Shown here piece by piece: positions 45,308 to 56,123 of a DNA stretch of 64,000 nt. Origin of the DNA: Diacronema lutheri (Eukaryota; Haptophyta; Pavlovophyceae; Pavlovales; Pavlovaceae). The position numbers and the translations under genes were made by a program. The stretch spans positions 806,001 through 870,000 of the forward strand of contig JAGTXO010000007.1 in NCBI GenBank assembly GCA_019448385.1. Direction: 5' to 3'. Under the pieces are notes generated by a model. The model was not told where the DNA came from. It searched no databases and saw only the letters and a list, made by a program, of their open reading frames with translations. How positions within the stretch are numbered: the first letter of the stretch is position 1; the number at the start of each line of letters is the position of its first letter.

Positions 45308-48300
45308 ATGGGGGAAGTCACCATGCCGCTTCTCGTGGACGTGGAGGCGTGGCCACGCTCGCGCACGGCTGCGCCGCGACAGCGGCGCGCGCTGTCGCGG
45401 TGCGTGCGGCTCGCGTTGGCTGGCGTGGCCACGCTCGGGCTCGCGCTCGTCGGGAGCCGAGCGCGTGGCGCGCTTCGCGAGGGCGCGAGGGCGGACATGC
45501 CGCCGATGCTCGGCCATAGCACCAAGGGCACGGGCGTGGACAGCCGCCCGCTCAAGCCCACGAGCGGCGGGAAGCACCGCGAGCTGCCGCGCAACCCGTC
45601 CTTTGGCCCGCCCATTGAAAGGCCAGGCTTCCGCCCGACGCAACGGCCAGAGGTTGAGCGGCAGCCCGCGCCCGCATCGGACGTCGAGCGGCTCCCGAAC
45701 GCGTCGAGCGCGTGCACATGGCACAGCTACCGGCTGCCGACGGACGTGCTGCCGGCCGCGTACAACTTGGTCATCGAGATGCCCTCTCTCACGCCACCCG
45801 CGTACGTCTACGGCTCGGTCGACGTGTCGATCGACCGCAACGCGTCCGCGCCGGCGCCGCGCTGCCTCGTCTTCCACGTCGCTCCCGAGGTGCAGGTGGA
45901 CGCGCTCGCGCTGGTGCTCGTCTCGAGCGGTGCGAGCGCAGATCCGCCGGCGAGCGGCGCGGGCAGGCTAGTCGACGCGCGCATCGCGCGGTACGACGCC
46001 GAATGGTCACAGATGCACGTGGAGCTCGACGAGCCAATCGAGGAGAGCGCGATACTCTCTGTCAGCTTCTCGTAAGGCGCGATGGCGTACACGCGCATCC
46101 GCCCTGCCGGCGTGCAACGCGCCGCGTGCGCGCGCGGGGCGTTCGCCGTGTCGGGCTGCACGCTCGCCCCATCATGCGCGCGCGCCGCTTGCTCCACTCG
46201 CCGCTGGCGCGCTGCGTTCGTGCGCTGACCCGCCGTGTGCGTGCGCTCGCTCGCGCGCGCCGCATGCCCGCCCCCGTTGGCAACGCGCGCGTCGTGGCCG
46301 CACGCCCGCGCCCGCGCCGCGCCAGCTACGAGCTGCGCGACAAGCTGACCGGCCTGTATCACTCGCGCTACACTGGCATCGAGGGCACCGGGCACTCCAT
46401 CGCCACCACGCAGCACGAGGCCACGTCCGCGCGCGAGACCTTCCCGTGCTGGGACGAGCCAGGGCTCAAGGCGACGTTCGCGCTCGTGCTGCACGTGCCC
46501 GACACGAACGGGACCGTTGCGCTCTCGAACATGCCGGCCGTTTCAACGCGCACGCTCGTCGTGCCGCCCGGTCGTCACGGCTCTGCCGACGAAACCGACG
46601 CGGACGACGTGCCCTTGGCGCGGGCGCAGGCGAGCGGCCGTTGGCGGCGGCGTCTTCGTGCCGCCGCGCGCCGCAGCAGTGCTGGCGGCGGCGCCGCCGC
46701 GGCTGATGACGCGGTGGGCGACGCGCAGGAGGAGGACAAGGACAAGGACGCCGACGACGACGGGGATGAGGCGGAGGCGGGTTGGGGCATTGACGGGCTG
46801 GACGAGAGCTTGCGCGCTGGCAGGCTGATCTCCCCGGAGGACGTGCAGCGTGAGGCCCTGCCGCTCAAGCGCGTCGAGTTTGGCACGTCTCCCCGAATGG
46901 CGACGTGCGCGCGTGCGCCGCGCGCAGGCACCGCGGATGGGCGGGCTGGCGCGTGGCTAAGGAATGTTGCATGCCCGCAGCGCGGATGGGCGGGCTGGCG
47001 CGTGGCTAAGGAATGTTGCATGCCCGCAGCGCGGATGGGCGGGCTGGCGCGTGGCTGGGGAATGTTGCATGCCCGCAGCGCGGATGGGCGGGCTGGCGCG
47101 TGGCTAAGGAATGTTGCACGCCCGCAGCGCGGATGGGCGGGCTGGCGCGTGGCTGGGGAATGTTGCATGCCCGCACCGCGGATGGGCGGGCTGGCGCGTG
47201 GCTAAGGAATGTTGCATGCCCGCAGCGCGGATGGGCGGGCTGGCGCGTGGCTGGGGAATGTTGCACGCCCGCAGCGCGGATGGGCGGGCTGGCGCGTGGC
47301 TAAGGAATGTTGCATGCCCGCAGCGCGGATGGGCGGGCTGGCGCGTGGCTAAGGAATGTTGCACGCCCGCAGCGCGGATGGGCGGGCTGGCGCGTGGCTG
47401 GGGAATGTTGCATGCCCGCACCGCGGATGGGCGGGCTGGCGCGTGGCTAAGGAATGTTGCATGCCCGCAGCGCGGATGGGCGGACTGGCGCGTGGCTGGG
47501 GAATGTTGCACGCCCGCAGCGCGGATGGGCGGGCTGGCGCGTGGCTAAGGAATGTTGCACGCCCGCAGCGCGGATGGGCGGGCTGGCGCGTGGCTGGGGA
47601 ATGTTGCACGCCCGCACCGCGGATGGGCGGGCTGGCGCGTGGCTGGGGAATGTTGCATGCCCGCAGCGCGGATGGGCGGGCTGGCGCGTGGCTAAGGAAT
47701 GTTGCATGCCGGCACCGCGGTGCGCCTTGTGTGCGCAGCTGTTGGCGGCATGAGCGCGCGCGTTGTCCTGGACTTCGAGCGGCCATTGCGAGGCTGCCGC
47801 ACGGCTGGCGTGGCCGCTGCCACACGGCTGGCGTGGCCGCTGCCGCACGGCTGGCGTGGCCGCTGCCACACGGCTGGCGTGGCCGCTGCCACACGGCTGG
47901 CGTGGCCGCTGCCGCATGGCTGGCGTGGCCGCTGCCGCATGGCTGGCGTGGCCGCTGCCGCACGGCTGGCGTGGCCGCTGCCGCATGGCTGGCGTCGAGC
48001 GGCCATTGCGAGGCTGCCGCACGGCTGGCGTGGCCGCTGCCACACGGCTGGCGTGGCCGCTGCCGCACGGCTGGCGTGGCCGCTGCCACACGGCTGGCGT
48101 GGCCGCTGCCACACGGCTGGCGTGGCCGCTGCCGCATGGCTGGCGTGGCCGCTGCCGCATGGCTGGCGTGGCCGCTGCCGCACGGCTGGCGTGGCCGCTG
48201 CCGCATGGCTGGCGTGGCCGCTGCCGCACGGCTGGCGTGGCCGCTGCCGCACGGCTGGCGTGGCCGCTGCCGCACGGCTGGCGTGGCCGCTGCCGCACGG

Positions 48301-51300
48301 CTGGCGTGGCCGCTGCCGCACGGCTGGCGTGGCCGCTGCCGCACGGCTGGCGTGGCCGCTGCCGCACGGCTGGCGTGGCCGCTGCCGCACGGCTGGCGTG
48401 GCCGCTGCCGCACGGCTGGCGTGGCCGCTGCCGCACGGCTGGCGTGGCCGCTGCCGCACGGCTGGCGTGGCCGCTGCCGCACGGCTGGCGTGGCCGCTGC
48501 CGCACGGCTGGCGTGGCCGCTGCCGCACGGCTGGCGTGGCCGCTGCCGCAGCACGGCTGGCGTGGCCGCTGCCGCAGCACGGCTGGCGTGGCCGCTGCCG
48601 CAGCACGGCTGGCGTGGCCGCTGCCGCAGCACGGCTGGCGTGGCCGCTGCCGCACGTGGCCGCTGCCGCATGGCGGGTGCTCCTCGCCAGCCCTAGCAGC
48701 GCCTTGCCCCCCTGCGTGCCGTCTCGGCTCAGTGCGTGGCTACGGGTGCGCTCTGCGCGCCACGCCTGACCTCTGACCGCGTGCATGCGCGCGCGCGCGC
48801 GCGCAGCTACCTCGTCGCGTTCACCGTCGGTGAGTTTGAGGCGATCCGCACGCAGAGTCATTCGGGCGTGCAGCTCAGCGCGTGGGCGCCGGCAGCCACC
48901 CGCCAGGTGGCGCGGCTGCAGTACGCGCTGCAGATCGCGCGCGACGCGCTCAATCTGTACGAGAAGCTTCTCGGCGTGCCCTTCCCGCTTCCCAAAATAG
49001 ACATCGTTTCGATTCCCGGTGGGTCGCCTTCCGCGCGCCGATGCGTCGCTGGCGGGTGCCGCGTGCGTTGCGCACAACGCATGTGCAACGGCGGTCGTTC
49101 TGCTTGCAGCCCGCGCCCGCGGGCGCACGCGTAGGCTTGCGGCGCGCGCGAGCCGCAGCGCCTGCGTGCCGCTCGACGATGCGCTGAGCGTCGCGCATAA
49201 CCGCCGCGCCCCGGCGCGGCTTGCCATTGCAGATTTTGGGCCCGGCGCGATGGAAAACTGGGGGCTTGTCACGTATCGTGCGACCTCGGTCCTCGCCGAC
49301 GAGAGCTCCGCGCCGGGCGACCGCCAGTCCGTTGCGTGCACCGTCGTGCATGAGCTCGGCCACCAGGCGAGCAGCGCAGCGGCGCGTTCGTCGCCCTGCC
49401 CGTGCGCGCGTGCTGCGCGCAGCGCGCCCTCAGGCCACGCTCGCTGCGGCCAGCGCACGCCATCGCTCGCCATCGCTCGCCCGTTCAACCTCCGCCCACG
49501 CCACGCCCTCCCTCCCTCCGCCATCGCCCCTCCCGCAGTGGACGGGCAACCTCGTGACGATGCGCTGGTGGGACGAGCTGTGGCTTAACGAGGGCTTTGC
49601 AAACTTTTTCGAGCAGGCCGTCACAAACGTGATCGCACCTGAGCTCATGATTGCAAAGCAACACGTCCAGTGCGGCGCCGGCATCTCCGCCCCCCCCCCC
49701 CCCCCCCCCCCCCCCCCGCCCGCGCGCGACGGGCGCAAAGTGCGCCACCGCTCCGCGCGCGCGGGCTGCCGGCCTGCACGCCACGCAGCGCGTCTGGCAG
49801 CCGCCGCGCCCATCCGTAGCGCCGCTGCGCCGCGCGCCGCGTGCTGCCGCATGCGCGCAGGTATCTGTCGACCGCTCTACACTTTGACAGCTCGCCCGAC
49901 ACGCACGCGGTGCGCCCCGTGCGCTCCGTCGCGTCCGACAGCGCGATCGAGGCGCTCTTCGACTCGATCTCGTACGACAAGGCCGGCGCGATCATCTACA
50001 TGCTGCACGACTACTTGAGCAGGCGCACGCCGGGCGCCTTTGTCGCTGGCCTTTGCAGCTACTTGACTGAACACCAGTTCGGCTCGGCGAGTGGCGCAGA
50101 CATGTGGGAGCACCTGGGCAAGGCGAGCGGGCTGCCGATCGGCGAGTGGGTCGAGCCGTGGTTCTCGCAGGCGGGCTACCCGCTCATCGAGGTGACGACC
50201 CTCTCTGATGGCTCGGCCGTGCTGCTCCAGGTCGGCCGTTTCATGCAGGACCTCACGCGCACGCAGATCGCCTTTGGCGGGCACGCGACTGCCGACCAGG
50301 CGACGCGCATGCAGTCGTGGTGGGTGCCCATCTCATACTTCACCTCCGTCTCGTCCGAGGTGCGCGCGCACGGCTGGGCGCACCTCGCGCCATCGTCGGG
50401 CCGCCCCTGCCGTGGCGCGCGCGCGCGCGCGGTGGCCCGCGTGAGGGCGCGCCCGCCACGCCTGGGCGTCCATGCGCGCTCTGCGCCTCCATGCGCGCAG
50501 GTGCATGTGAGCGAAATCGCGTCATCGTCGTCATTCTTCTCGATCCCGCCCGCTCGCAAGCAGCGCGGCGGCTTTGACGCCGAAGGTTCTGATTGGCTCA
50601 AGGTGAATTTCAAAGGCGCTGGCTACTATCGCGTCAACTACCCGCCGCACCTTTGGGCGAGGCTCGTGCAGGCGTCGACTGAGCCCGGTCGTATCTCCGA
50701 CGCCGACCTCGCTAACTTGATTGATGACGCATTCGCGCTCACGTGCGCGCGCGTGCTCGCCACGCCCTTCGTGCGCCCTCGCCTGTCCGACAGCTGCCTG
50801 TCCGACAGCTGCGTGCTCCCGCCCCGCGTCGCGCCGGCCCGCCGCGCCACCAACGCCCTCCCGCCGCTCGCTGCGCCGTTACCGCCGCCGTTACTGCCGC
50901 CGTTGCGCTGCGCGCAGCTTGGACGGCCGCCTCTCCGGCGTCATCCTTTCTCTCGCGCGCGCCCTCGGCATCCGCACGGCGCACGAGTCGACGTTTGTCA
51001 CGTCGAGCTACGAGTCGTGGCAGGCCATGTCGAGCGGTCTGACGCTGCTCCTCTCGCTCGTCGCCGACGCGACGCAGGCGAGCTCGAGCCGCGAGGGCCT
51101 GATCGCAGGGCCTGGCCTTGATTTAATCCCGAGCCGATGTGTGGGCGACTTGCAGCGGTTTGTGCGGACGCAAGCGCTCGGCCGGTGCCTCGACCCGCTT
51201 CTCTCCGAGTCGCCGCCCACCGGCCGCGCGCCGCCGCGCGGCTCGACCGACGCGCCGCACGCCGCGCACGCGAGCGGCACGACACACTCCCGCACGCAGC

Positions 51301-51473
51301 TCGAGGCGCTCGCGAAGCCCGTCTTGCTGCAGCTCGCGTCGGCGATGGGCGACTCGCGCGTCGGCGTGTGGGCGAGCGGGCCGCTCCGGCCGTGCCTTGA
51401 CACGCCCGACGCGCGATGCGGTGCGATCGAGGCCATCCCACCGGAGCTGCGGTACGCGCGCGCACTGTGTGCG

Positions 51474-51507
<34 letters not shown>

Positions 51508-52198
51508 GGGGGATGCTGCTTCTTTCGCGCGCTCCGGCGCCCGTGAGCTTCCGCAACGCCCCACCCGGCAATGCTCTTCGTCCTGGGCCCACCATTCGCC
51601 GCCCCGCTCCCCCGCCCTGCCATTCCCGCGCCCCGCCCACGCGCGCGCGCGCAGCTTCGCATGCCTCGACATCTGCGCGGCGTTCGACGTGAGTGGACAA
51701 TGCTGGCAGTTGGTGCTCGGCCAGCTGCCATACGCGGACAATGACCCTGCGTACCGATGGGCCCTGCTCTCTGCGCTCTCGCGCGCGCCGACCGAGCGGC
51801 TGCTCAACGCGACGCTCGGCCTCGTGATGAACCCCGCGGTCGTGCGCGCGCAGGACATGGGTGCGATGGTTTCGATGCTCGCGGGCAACTCGTTCGCACG
51901 CGGCGCGCGGCAGATCGTGTGGGAGTACGCCAGGGCGAACGCATACGCGCTGCTCGGCGCGGCGGGCGGCGCCGGCTCGTTCGATTTTGGCGGCCTCCTC
52001 AGCACCGTCGCGAGCGGCTTTGCGTCCGAGGAGATGGCGCAGGACGTCGAGACGTTTTTGGCGCTCAACCCGGTGATCAACGAGGGTGTACCTGCGCGCA
52101 TCACGCGAGCGGTCGTCGGCAAGATCCGCTCGCAGGCCATTTGGGTGCAAAACTACGGCGCCGACACCTGCGCGGTGCTCGCGTCGTTCCACGCGTGA
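45308..52198 (+). CDS. M1-family zinc aminopeptidase, type II membrane form
   Basis: Nine exons: 45308-46071, 46326-46904, 48807-49018, 49233-49366, 49539-about 49670, about 49862-50359, 50501-50742, 50918-51451, 51655-52198. A signal anchor (CVRLALAGVATLGLALVG, about 32-50) precedes the M1 body. YRLPTDVLPAAYNLVIEM opens the beta domain, then ARETFPCWDEPGLKATFAL, the substrate motif GAMENWGL and zinc site HELGHQWTGNLVTMRWWDEL followed by LWLNEGFANFFE (HExxH plus Glu). FDSISYDKAGAIIYMLHDYL, the WLKVNFKGAGYYRVNY beta domain and an ERAP1-like C-terminal helical domain follow. It removes N-terminal residues from peptides at the cell surface or in endomembranes. HELGHQ|WTGN needs a GC-AG intron (49367-49538). 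The exon 5/6 junction, near a poly(C) tract, is unresolved. Exon 2 has an acidic, low-complexity insertion. Confidence 0.88.
46932..47720. repeat. 49-bp minisatellite, about 16 copies
   Basis: Unit core GCGGATGGGCGGGCTGGCGC then GTGGCTAAGGAATGTTGCAT then GCCCGCAGC. Period 49 bp (for example CGCGGATGG at 46932 and 46981). Units differ at few sites (CTAAGG/CTGGGG, CATGCC/CACGCC, CAGC/CACC). Confidence 0.92.
47783..48670. repeat. 23-bp minisatellite, about 37 copies
   Basis: Unit GGCTGGCGTGGCCGCTGCCG plus CAC/CAT/ACA variants; period 23 bp (GGCTGGCG at 48253 and 48276). An internal higher-order copy starting CGAGCGGCCATTGCGAGGCT occurs at about 47777 and 47997, so a block of about 220 bp was itself duplicated. 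Confidence 0.9.
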
Positions 52199-52206
52199 GG
52201 CGTGTG

Positions 52207-52294
52207 AATGATCGGGCTCCATGCTCGCGTGATGCGCGTGGAACGGAAGCTTGGAGAGGCCTCCCACCCCGTCTCCCGCGTGGAGCCCGATCAT
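52207..52294. repeat. Inverted repeat just after the aminopeptidase stop
   Basis: ATGATCGGGCTCCA near 52207 and TGGAGCCCGATCAT near 52281 are exact reverse complements separated by about 60 bases. It could be a 3'-end hairpin or boundary element between the two head-to-tail genes. Confidence 0.7.
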
Positions 52295-52303
52295 GGAGAG
52301 CAG

Positions 52304-52310
52304 TTTTAAA
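52304..52310 (+). promoter_or_regulatory. TTTTAAA box
   Basis: In a short AT-rich segment 34 bp before the ATG at 52345. Confidence 0.35.
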
Positions 52311-52344
52311 CTTTTGAGCTTCCGTTTCAGTTCTCCGCATCACG

Positions 52345-53892
52345 ATGCCGTCAAAGGCCAAAGAGAAAGAGGGCAAGGAGAGGCCGTCGAGCCGCGGGGG
52401 CAAGCCGACCAAGGCAGAGATGGTGGCTGCGGCGGCAGCCGAGGCCGCCGCGGCCGCAGAAGCTGCCGCCCTCGAGGCAGCCGCCTTGGCGCTGGCCAAG
52501 GCGGAGGCAGAGGCCGCGGCCGCGCTTGCGGCGGCGGCCGAGGCTGCGGCCGCGCGGCGACGGACGCCTGCCGACGAGCGCGTCGTTGAGGAGGCGGAAC
52601 TGCTCGAGTTCTTGTTCCCGACGCGGCCGGCGCGGCTCTACCACCCCGCCTCTGCCGCGCGCCTTTTCCTGTTCGCGCGCCACGGCCCGCTCGTGAACGG
52701 CGAGATTACGGGCGGCCGATTCAACCGAAGGCACGCGCTCACGCCGTCCGAGCTCGAGCTGATGCTCGAGCAGACTGTGCGCGAGGACCTGATCGCGGCG
52801 TACGTGGGCGACCGGCAGCTAACGCCGAGCGAGCAGGAGGACGTGCTCCGCGAGGCGCGCGCCATTCGCTCCAAGCTGTACGACTACACGAAAACGGAAG
52901 TCCAGGTGCCGCGCTGCCCGCGTCGCTTCAGTCGTCATGCGCGCGCCTTGGTTCGGGTGGCAGCGCCCGTTCGCGCCAACCGCGCGCCAGGTGCTCAGCT
53001 CATTCGCATTCCCCCGCCTCCGTCCCGTCCCGCCCCGCCCCGCCTCTGTCCCGCTCCACCTCCCTTCACCGGGGCCGGAGCCCAGGCGTTCCTCGCGCAG
53101 CTGCGGGCTGTCGAGCGGCTGGAAGAGGGTTCGCCAATCCCGTTCCGCACGCTGCAGCGCGCCATCGAGCTCGAACGCACGCGCCGCGCAAAGTCGCTGC
53201 GCTCGACGCAGCCGCGGCTCGTCTCGGCGCACAAGCCGCCAACCGCCGCGAGCGGGGGCCACCCCTCATCCGTGACCGCGCTGCAGCGCGTGCACCACTT
53301 TGCGCACATCCGCGCGCCGGCGCCGGTGGAGCCCGAGCGCGTGCCCGGCGCCATCCTCGTGCACGGCCTCGGCGCGTCGACCGACCTGCCCAAATTCCAA
53401 AAGGAGGCGCTCGGCGACGCGTTTGGCCCCATCCGGTCCATCTTCTGGCGCGCGGACGCCGCGGGCAGGCAGTCGGCCGTCGCCGTCGTCGTGCTCGCGT
53501 CCGACGTCGCGTCGCACGCGGCGCTCGCGCAGCTCGAGGGGCGTGCGTACCGCGGCCGTCGGCTGCACGTCGAGCTGCCACTTGCGCCCGAGCGCGAGCT
53601 CTCGTCGTTCGAGGCGACGGAGACCGTCCTCTCGCGCAACGCGCACGCGATCGCACAGCTCGGCCTCAGCGCGAACGACCCGGGCCTCCGACAGAACGCG
53701 CTGCTGCTGCGCGCCGGCTATGCGCGCCGGCCCCACCCCACGGCGCACGACACGCGCCAGTGGGACGACCTGCACGCGTCGCGGGGCACCGAACGGCAGT
53801 CGTACGTCGACGACCGATCGTCGAGGCACATCGCTGACTTTGGGCCGAAGCCGGCCATGTCGCTCCGCGTGCGCGACGCTGGCGCGAGGTGA
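52345..53892 (+). CDS. RRM-like domain protein with Ala-rich coiled-coil N-terminus
   Basis: Two exons (52345-52905, 53086-53892) encode 455 residues; the 180-bp intron is in frame, so intron retention would not break the protein. A basic start is followed by an Ala/Glu coiled coil (about 25-75), then ELLEFLFPTRPARLYHPASA and LTPSELELMLEQTVREDLIA with EQEDVLREARAIRSKLYDYT, helical blocks that look like an axonemal or cytoskeletal protein. Residues about 275-350 resemble an RNA-recognition motif: GAILVHGLGASTDLPKFQKE, FGPIRSIFWRADAAGRQSAV, LEGRAYRGRRLHVEL. A conserved-looking tail, RQWDDLHASRGTERQSYVDD then RSSRHIADFGPK, ends it. The family is not identified; the RRM call is moderate. Confidence 0.6.
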   Translation: MPSKAKEKEGKERPSSRGGKPTKAEMVAAAAAEAAAAAEAAALEAAALALAKAEAEAAAALAAAAEAAAARRRTPADERVVEEAELLEFLFPTRPARLYHPASAARLFLFARHGPLVNGEITGGRFNRRHALTPSELELMLEQTVREDLIAAYVGDRQLTPSEQEDVLREARAIRSKLYDYTKTEVQVPRCPRRFSRHARALVRVAAPVRANRAPGAQLIRIPPPPSRPAPPRLCPAPPPFTGAGAQAFLAQLRAVERLEEGSPIPFRTLQRAIELERTRRAKSLRSTQPRLVSAHKPPTAASGGHPSSVTALQRVHHFAHIRAPAPVEPERVPGAILVHGLGASTDLPKFQKEALGDAFGPIRSIFWRADAAGRQSAVAVVVLASDVASHAALAQLEGRAYRGRRLHVELPLAPERELSSFEATETVLSRNAHAIAQLGLSANDPGLRQNALLLRAGYARRPHPTAHDTRQWDDLHASRGTERQSYVDDRSSRHIADFGPKPAMSLRVRDAGAR

Positions 53893-53937
53893 GCTGCTTC
53901 AAAAACATGAGAACAACAAATGGGACAAGCGCTCGAC

Positions 53938-55263
53938 TTAGTCCGCGCCTGGCTGAGAGTGTGAGGCGGAGCGCGAGCGCGCCCGCCGCGCCGCCGCGCC
54001 CGGTGCTCTGGGCATCCACCTGCCCTCGAGGATGCCGACACATCGCGCCGCCCACGGGTGCTGCACCTCGAGCAGCGCGATGCGCAGCACGGCGGTGAGC
54101 GGCACTGCGACGATCATGCCACCCACGCCCCAGATCAGCGCCCACAGGAGCACGGTGAAGAGCACGACGACGGGGTGGAGCGCCAGGCCCATCCCGAAGA
54201 GCTTCGGCTCGAGGACCGAGCCGACGAGCACGTGGATGCCGAAGGGGATGATCATCGCGAGCGAGCAGCTCATCCAGTTGAGGCCCGGGTCGAGCAGCGC
54301 GACGGGCAGCGGCAGGAGCGTTGCGACGACCGCGCCCACGTTAGGCACGAACTGAGGGCCGCGCGGCGACGGCGGCGGCGTGTGCGCGCGATACACTACG
54401 GTCGGACGGCGGGCGCGCAGCCGAAGCCGACGCCGCACACGAGCGCCGCGCGCACCTTCCGCGCGCGCGCGTGGCGCGGCCGCGTTCACCGATGCGTGAT
54501 GGCGCGCCGCGAGCCGCACGGGCGCAGGGCGCGCGGCGCGTGCACGCGTGTCGCTCGGGCGTGGGCCCAGCGCGCGCGCTTGGGCGTTGTGTGGCCCGAC
54601 GGCACGTGGCGCGCCCGCACGCGCCGGTGTGATCCGGCCGGGTCCGGCCACGTCGGGCCAATTGTCCGGTCCGGCGCGTACGTTTGCAAAGAAGGAGACG
54701 GTGCCGAAGAGGAAGGCGAGGTCGACGGAGAGGAGCGTGAGCGTCGTGCCGACGGAGGCGGCGACGAGGAGGGAGAGGGCCGACTTGAGCACGATGTACC
54801 GCCGGACCTGCGCGTCGATCTTCTCGCCGAGCGAGAGCGCGCCGCGCTCGTCGTCCGGCGCGCTCGGCGCGCCGGCCGCGGGCGTGCCGCCGAGCGCGCG
54901 CGCCGTGCGCTGGTGCGGCGCGTGCGACGCGGCGCCGCCCATCATTAAAAAGACCGAGTAGAGGAGCACGATGGCTGTCGTCTCGAGCGCGGCGAGCGTC
55001 GTCGACGCGAACGCCATCAGCGTCGATGTGATCGGCAGCTCGCTGATCCAACGCGAGAGCCATGCGGCCGGGACCGCCGAGATCTCGACGCTGCCGCCGA
55101 GGCTGTGGTGCACGCTCTTGAGCGCCTTGGACAGCGCCGTGTTCTGGCCGAAGGCTGAGCGCGCGAACGCGACCAGCTCGATCGCGTGCGCCTTGTACCT
55201 GCGCCGAGCGCCAGCAGCGCGTCAGCGCGGCGCGGTGCGCACGCTGGGCTACTGCAGCCAACG

Positions 55264-55302
<39 letters not shown>

Positions 55303-56036
55303 CGCGCGCTCCCGCGCGCGCACTTTGGGAACTTCTCCTCGAGCGACGCCGCCGAGTTGACGACCAAGTTGACGAAGACGATGATCCAGCACCCCGTGAG
55401 CGCGAGGACCGCGACGACCGCGACCGAGTGTGGCAGGGCGACCGTGCCGGGCAAGATGGAGGGTGCGCCGCGCGCGCGCGAGCCTGCGCGCGCGCGCTGC
55501 GAGCTGATCGGCGTGCCGATGCCGACCGGCGAGCCGAGCACGAGTTCGACGTCCTCCTCGTCGTCGTGCGTGCCGATGGGCTTGTGCGATGGCACGCTGC
55601 CCGTCAGCCGCAGCACGAGGGCGCGCGGCGACCAGGGCGTGGTGAGCAGGTCGACGGCGGGCGAGAGGAGGTATGAGAGGAAGATGGCGAAGACGAGTGG
55701 CTTGAGCACAGGCTCGAGGAACACGAGCACGCACCCGAAGCACACGCACGAGATGAAGAGCAGCGAGATGCACACCAGGTGCAGCTCGAGGCTCGCGCGC
55801 TGCGAGATGTGCGGCAGGTCGGCGGGCGGCATGAAGGAGAGCGCCGGCGAAGACGGCGCAAACAAGTCGGCGAGGGTCGCCTCGCCAGAATCCTGCGCTC
55901 CGCCCGCCTGCATCCAGCTGCGCGCGCGTCGCCGCACGGCGCCGAGTTGGCGCCGCTCGCTCGCGGCCGCCGTCGTCCAGTCTCCGATGGCTTTCACTGT
56001 GGGCCGACTGTGAGTCTGCGACCGCCACGGCGCCAT
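53938..56036 (-). CDS. AI-2E / PerM-type membrane permease
   Basis: Three exons (56036-55324, 55198-54682, 54351-53938) encode 547 residues. Hydrophobic segments and motifs follow the AI-2E transporter (UPF0118, PerM/TqsA) family: LVFLEPVLKPLVFAIFLSYL then LSPAVDLL, WIIVFVNLVV, LSLLVAASVGTTLTLLSVDL, FFANFVPNVGAVVATLLPLP (made by splicing), IHVLVGSVLEPKLFGMGLAL and HPVVVLFTVLLWALIWGVGG followed by VPLTAVLRI. Bacterial members export autoinducer-2 or act as Na+/H+ exchangers. The eukaryotic algal role is unknown. Intron 1 (55199-55323) has a 38-nt homopolymer, intron 2 is 54352-54681. In-frame ATG at 55913 is an alternative start. Confidence 0.86.
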
Positions 56037-56123
56037 CACAGTGGACAACGCGCACGGGGGGGGGGGGGGGAGCGTACGCCAGGTTCGGCGCTGAATGACT
56101 CGCACGAGCTGCCAGGCTCAGCG

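Larger units (their letters stand above)
46905..48806 (+). other. 1.9-kb intron 2 of the aminopeptidase gene, made of two minisatellites
   Basis: GTGCGCGCG donor after PRMA(T) and GCGCGCAG acceptor before YLVAFTVGEFEAI, phase 2 on both sides. It is far longer than other introns in the window because of two tandem arrays. Confidence 0.8.

Noticed and set aside
46932-47720. CRISPR-like array
   Set aside because: The 49-bp units are contiguous near-copies with no unique spacers, lie inside a eukaryotic intron and have no cas genes nearby.
47349-48696. ORFs of 400-600 residues rich in repeated Trp/Arg/Ala or Gln/Arg motifs
   Set aside because: They are created by the 49-bp and 23-bp minisatellites in the aminopeptidase intron.
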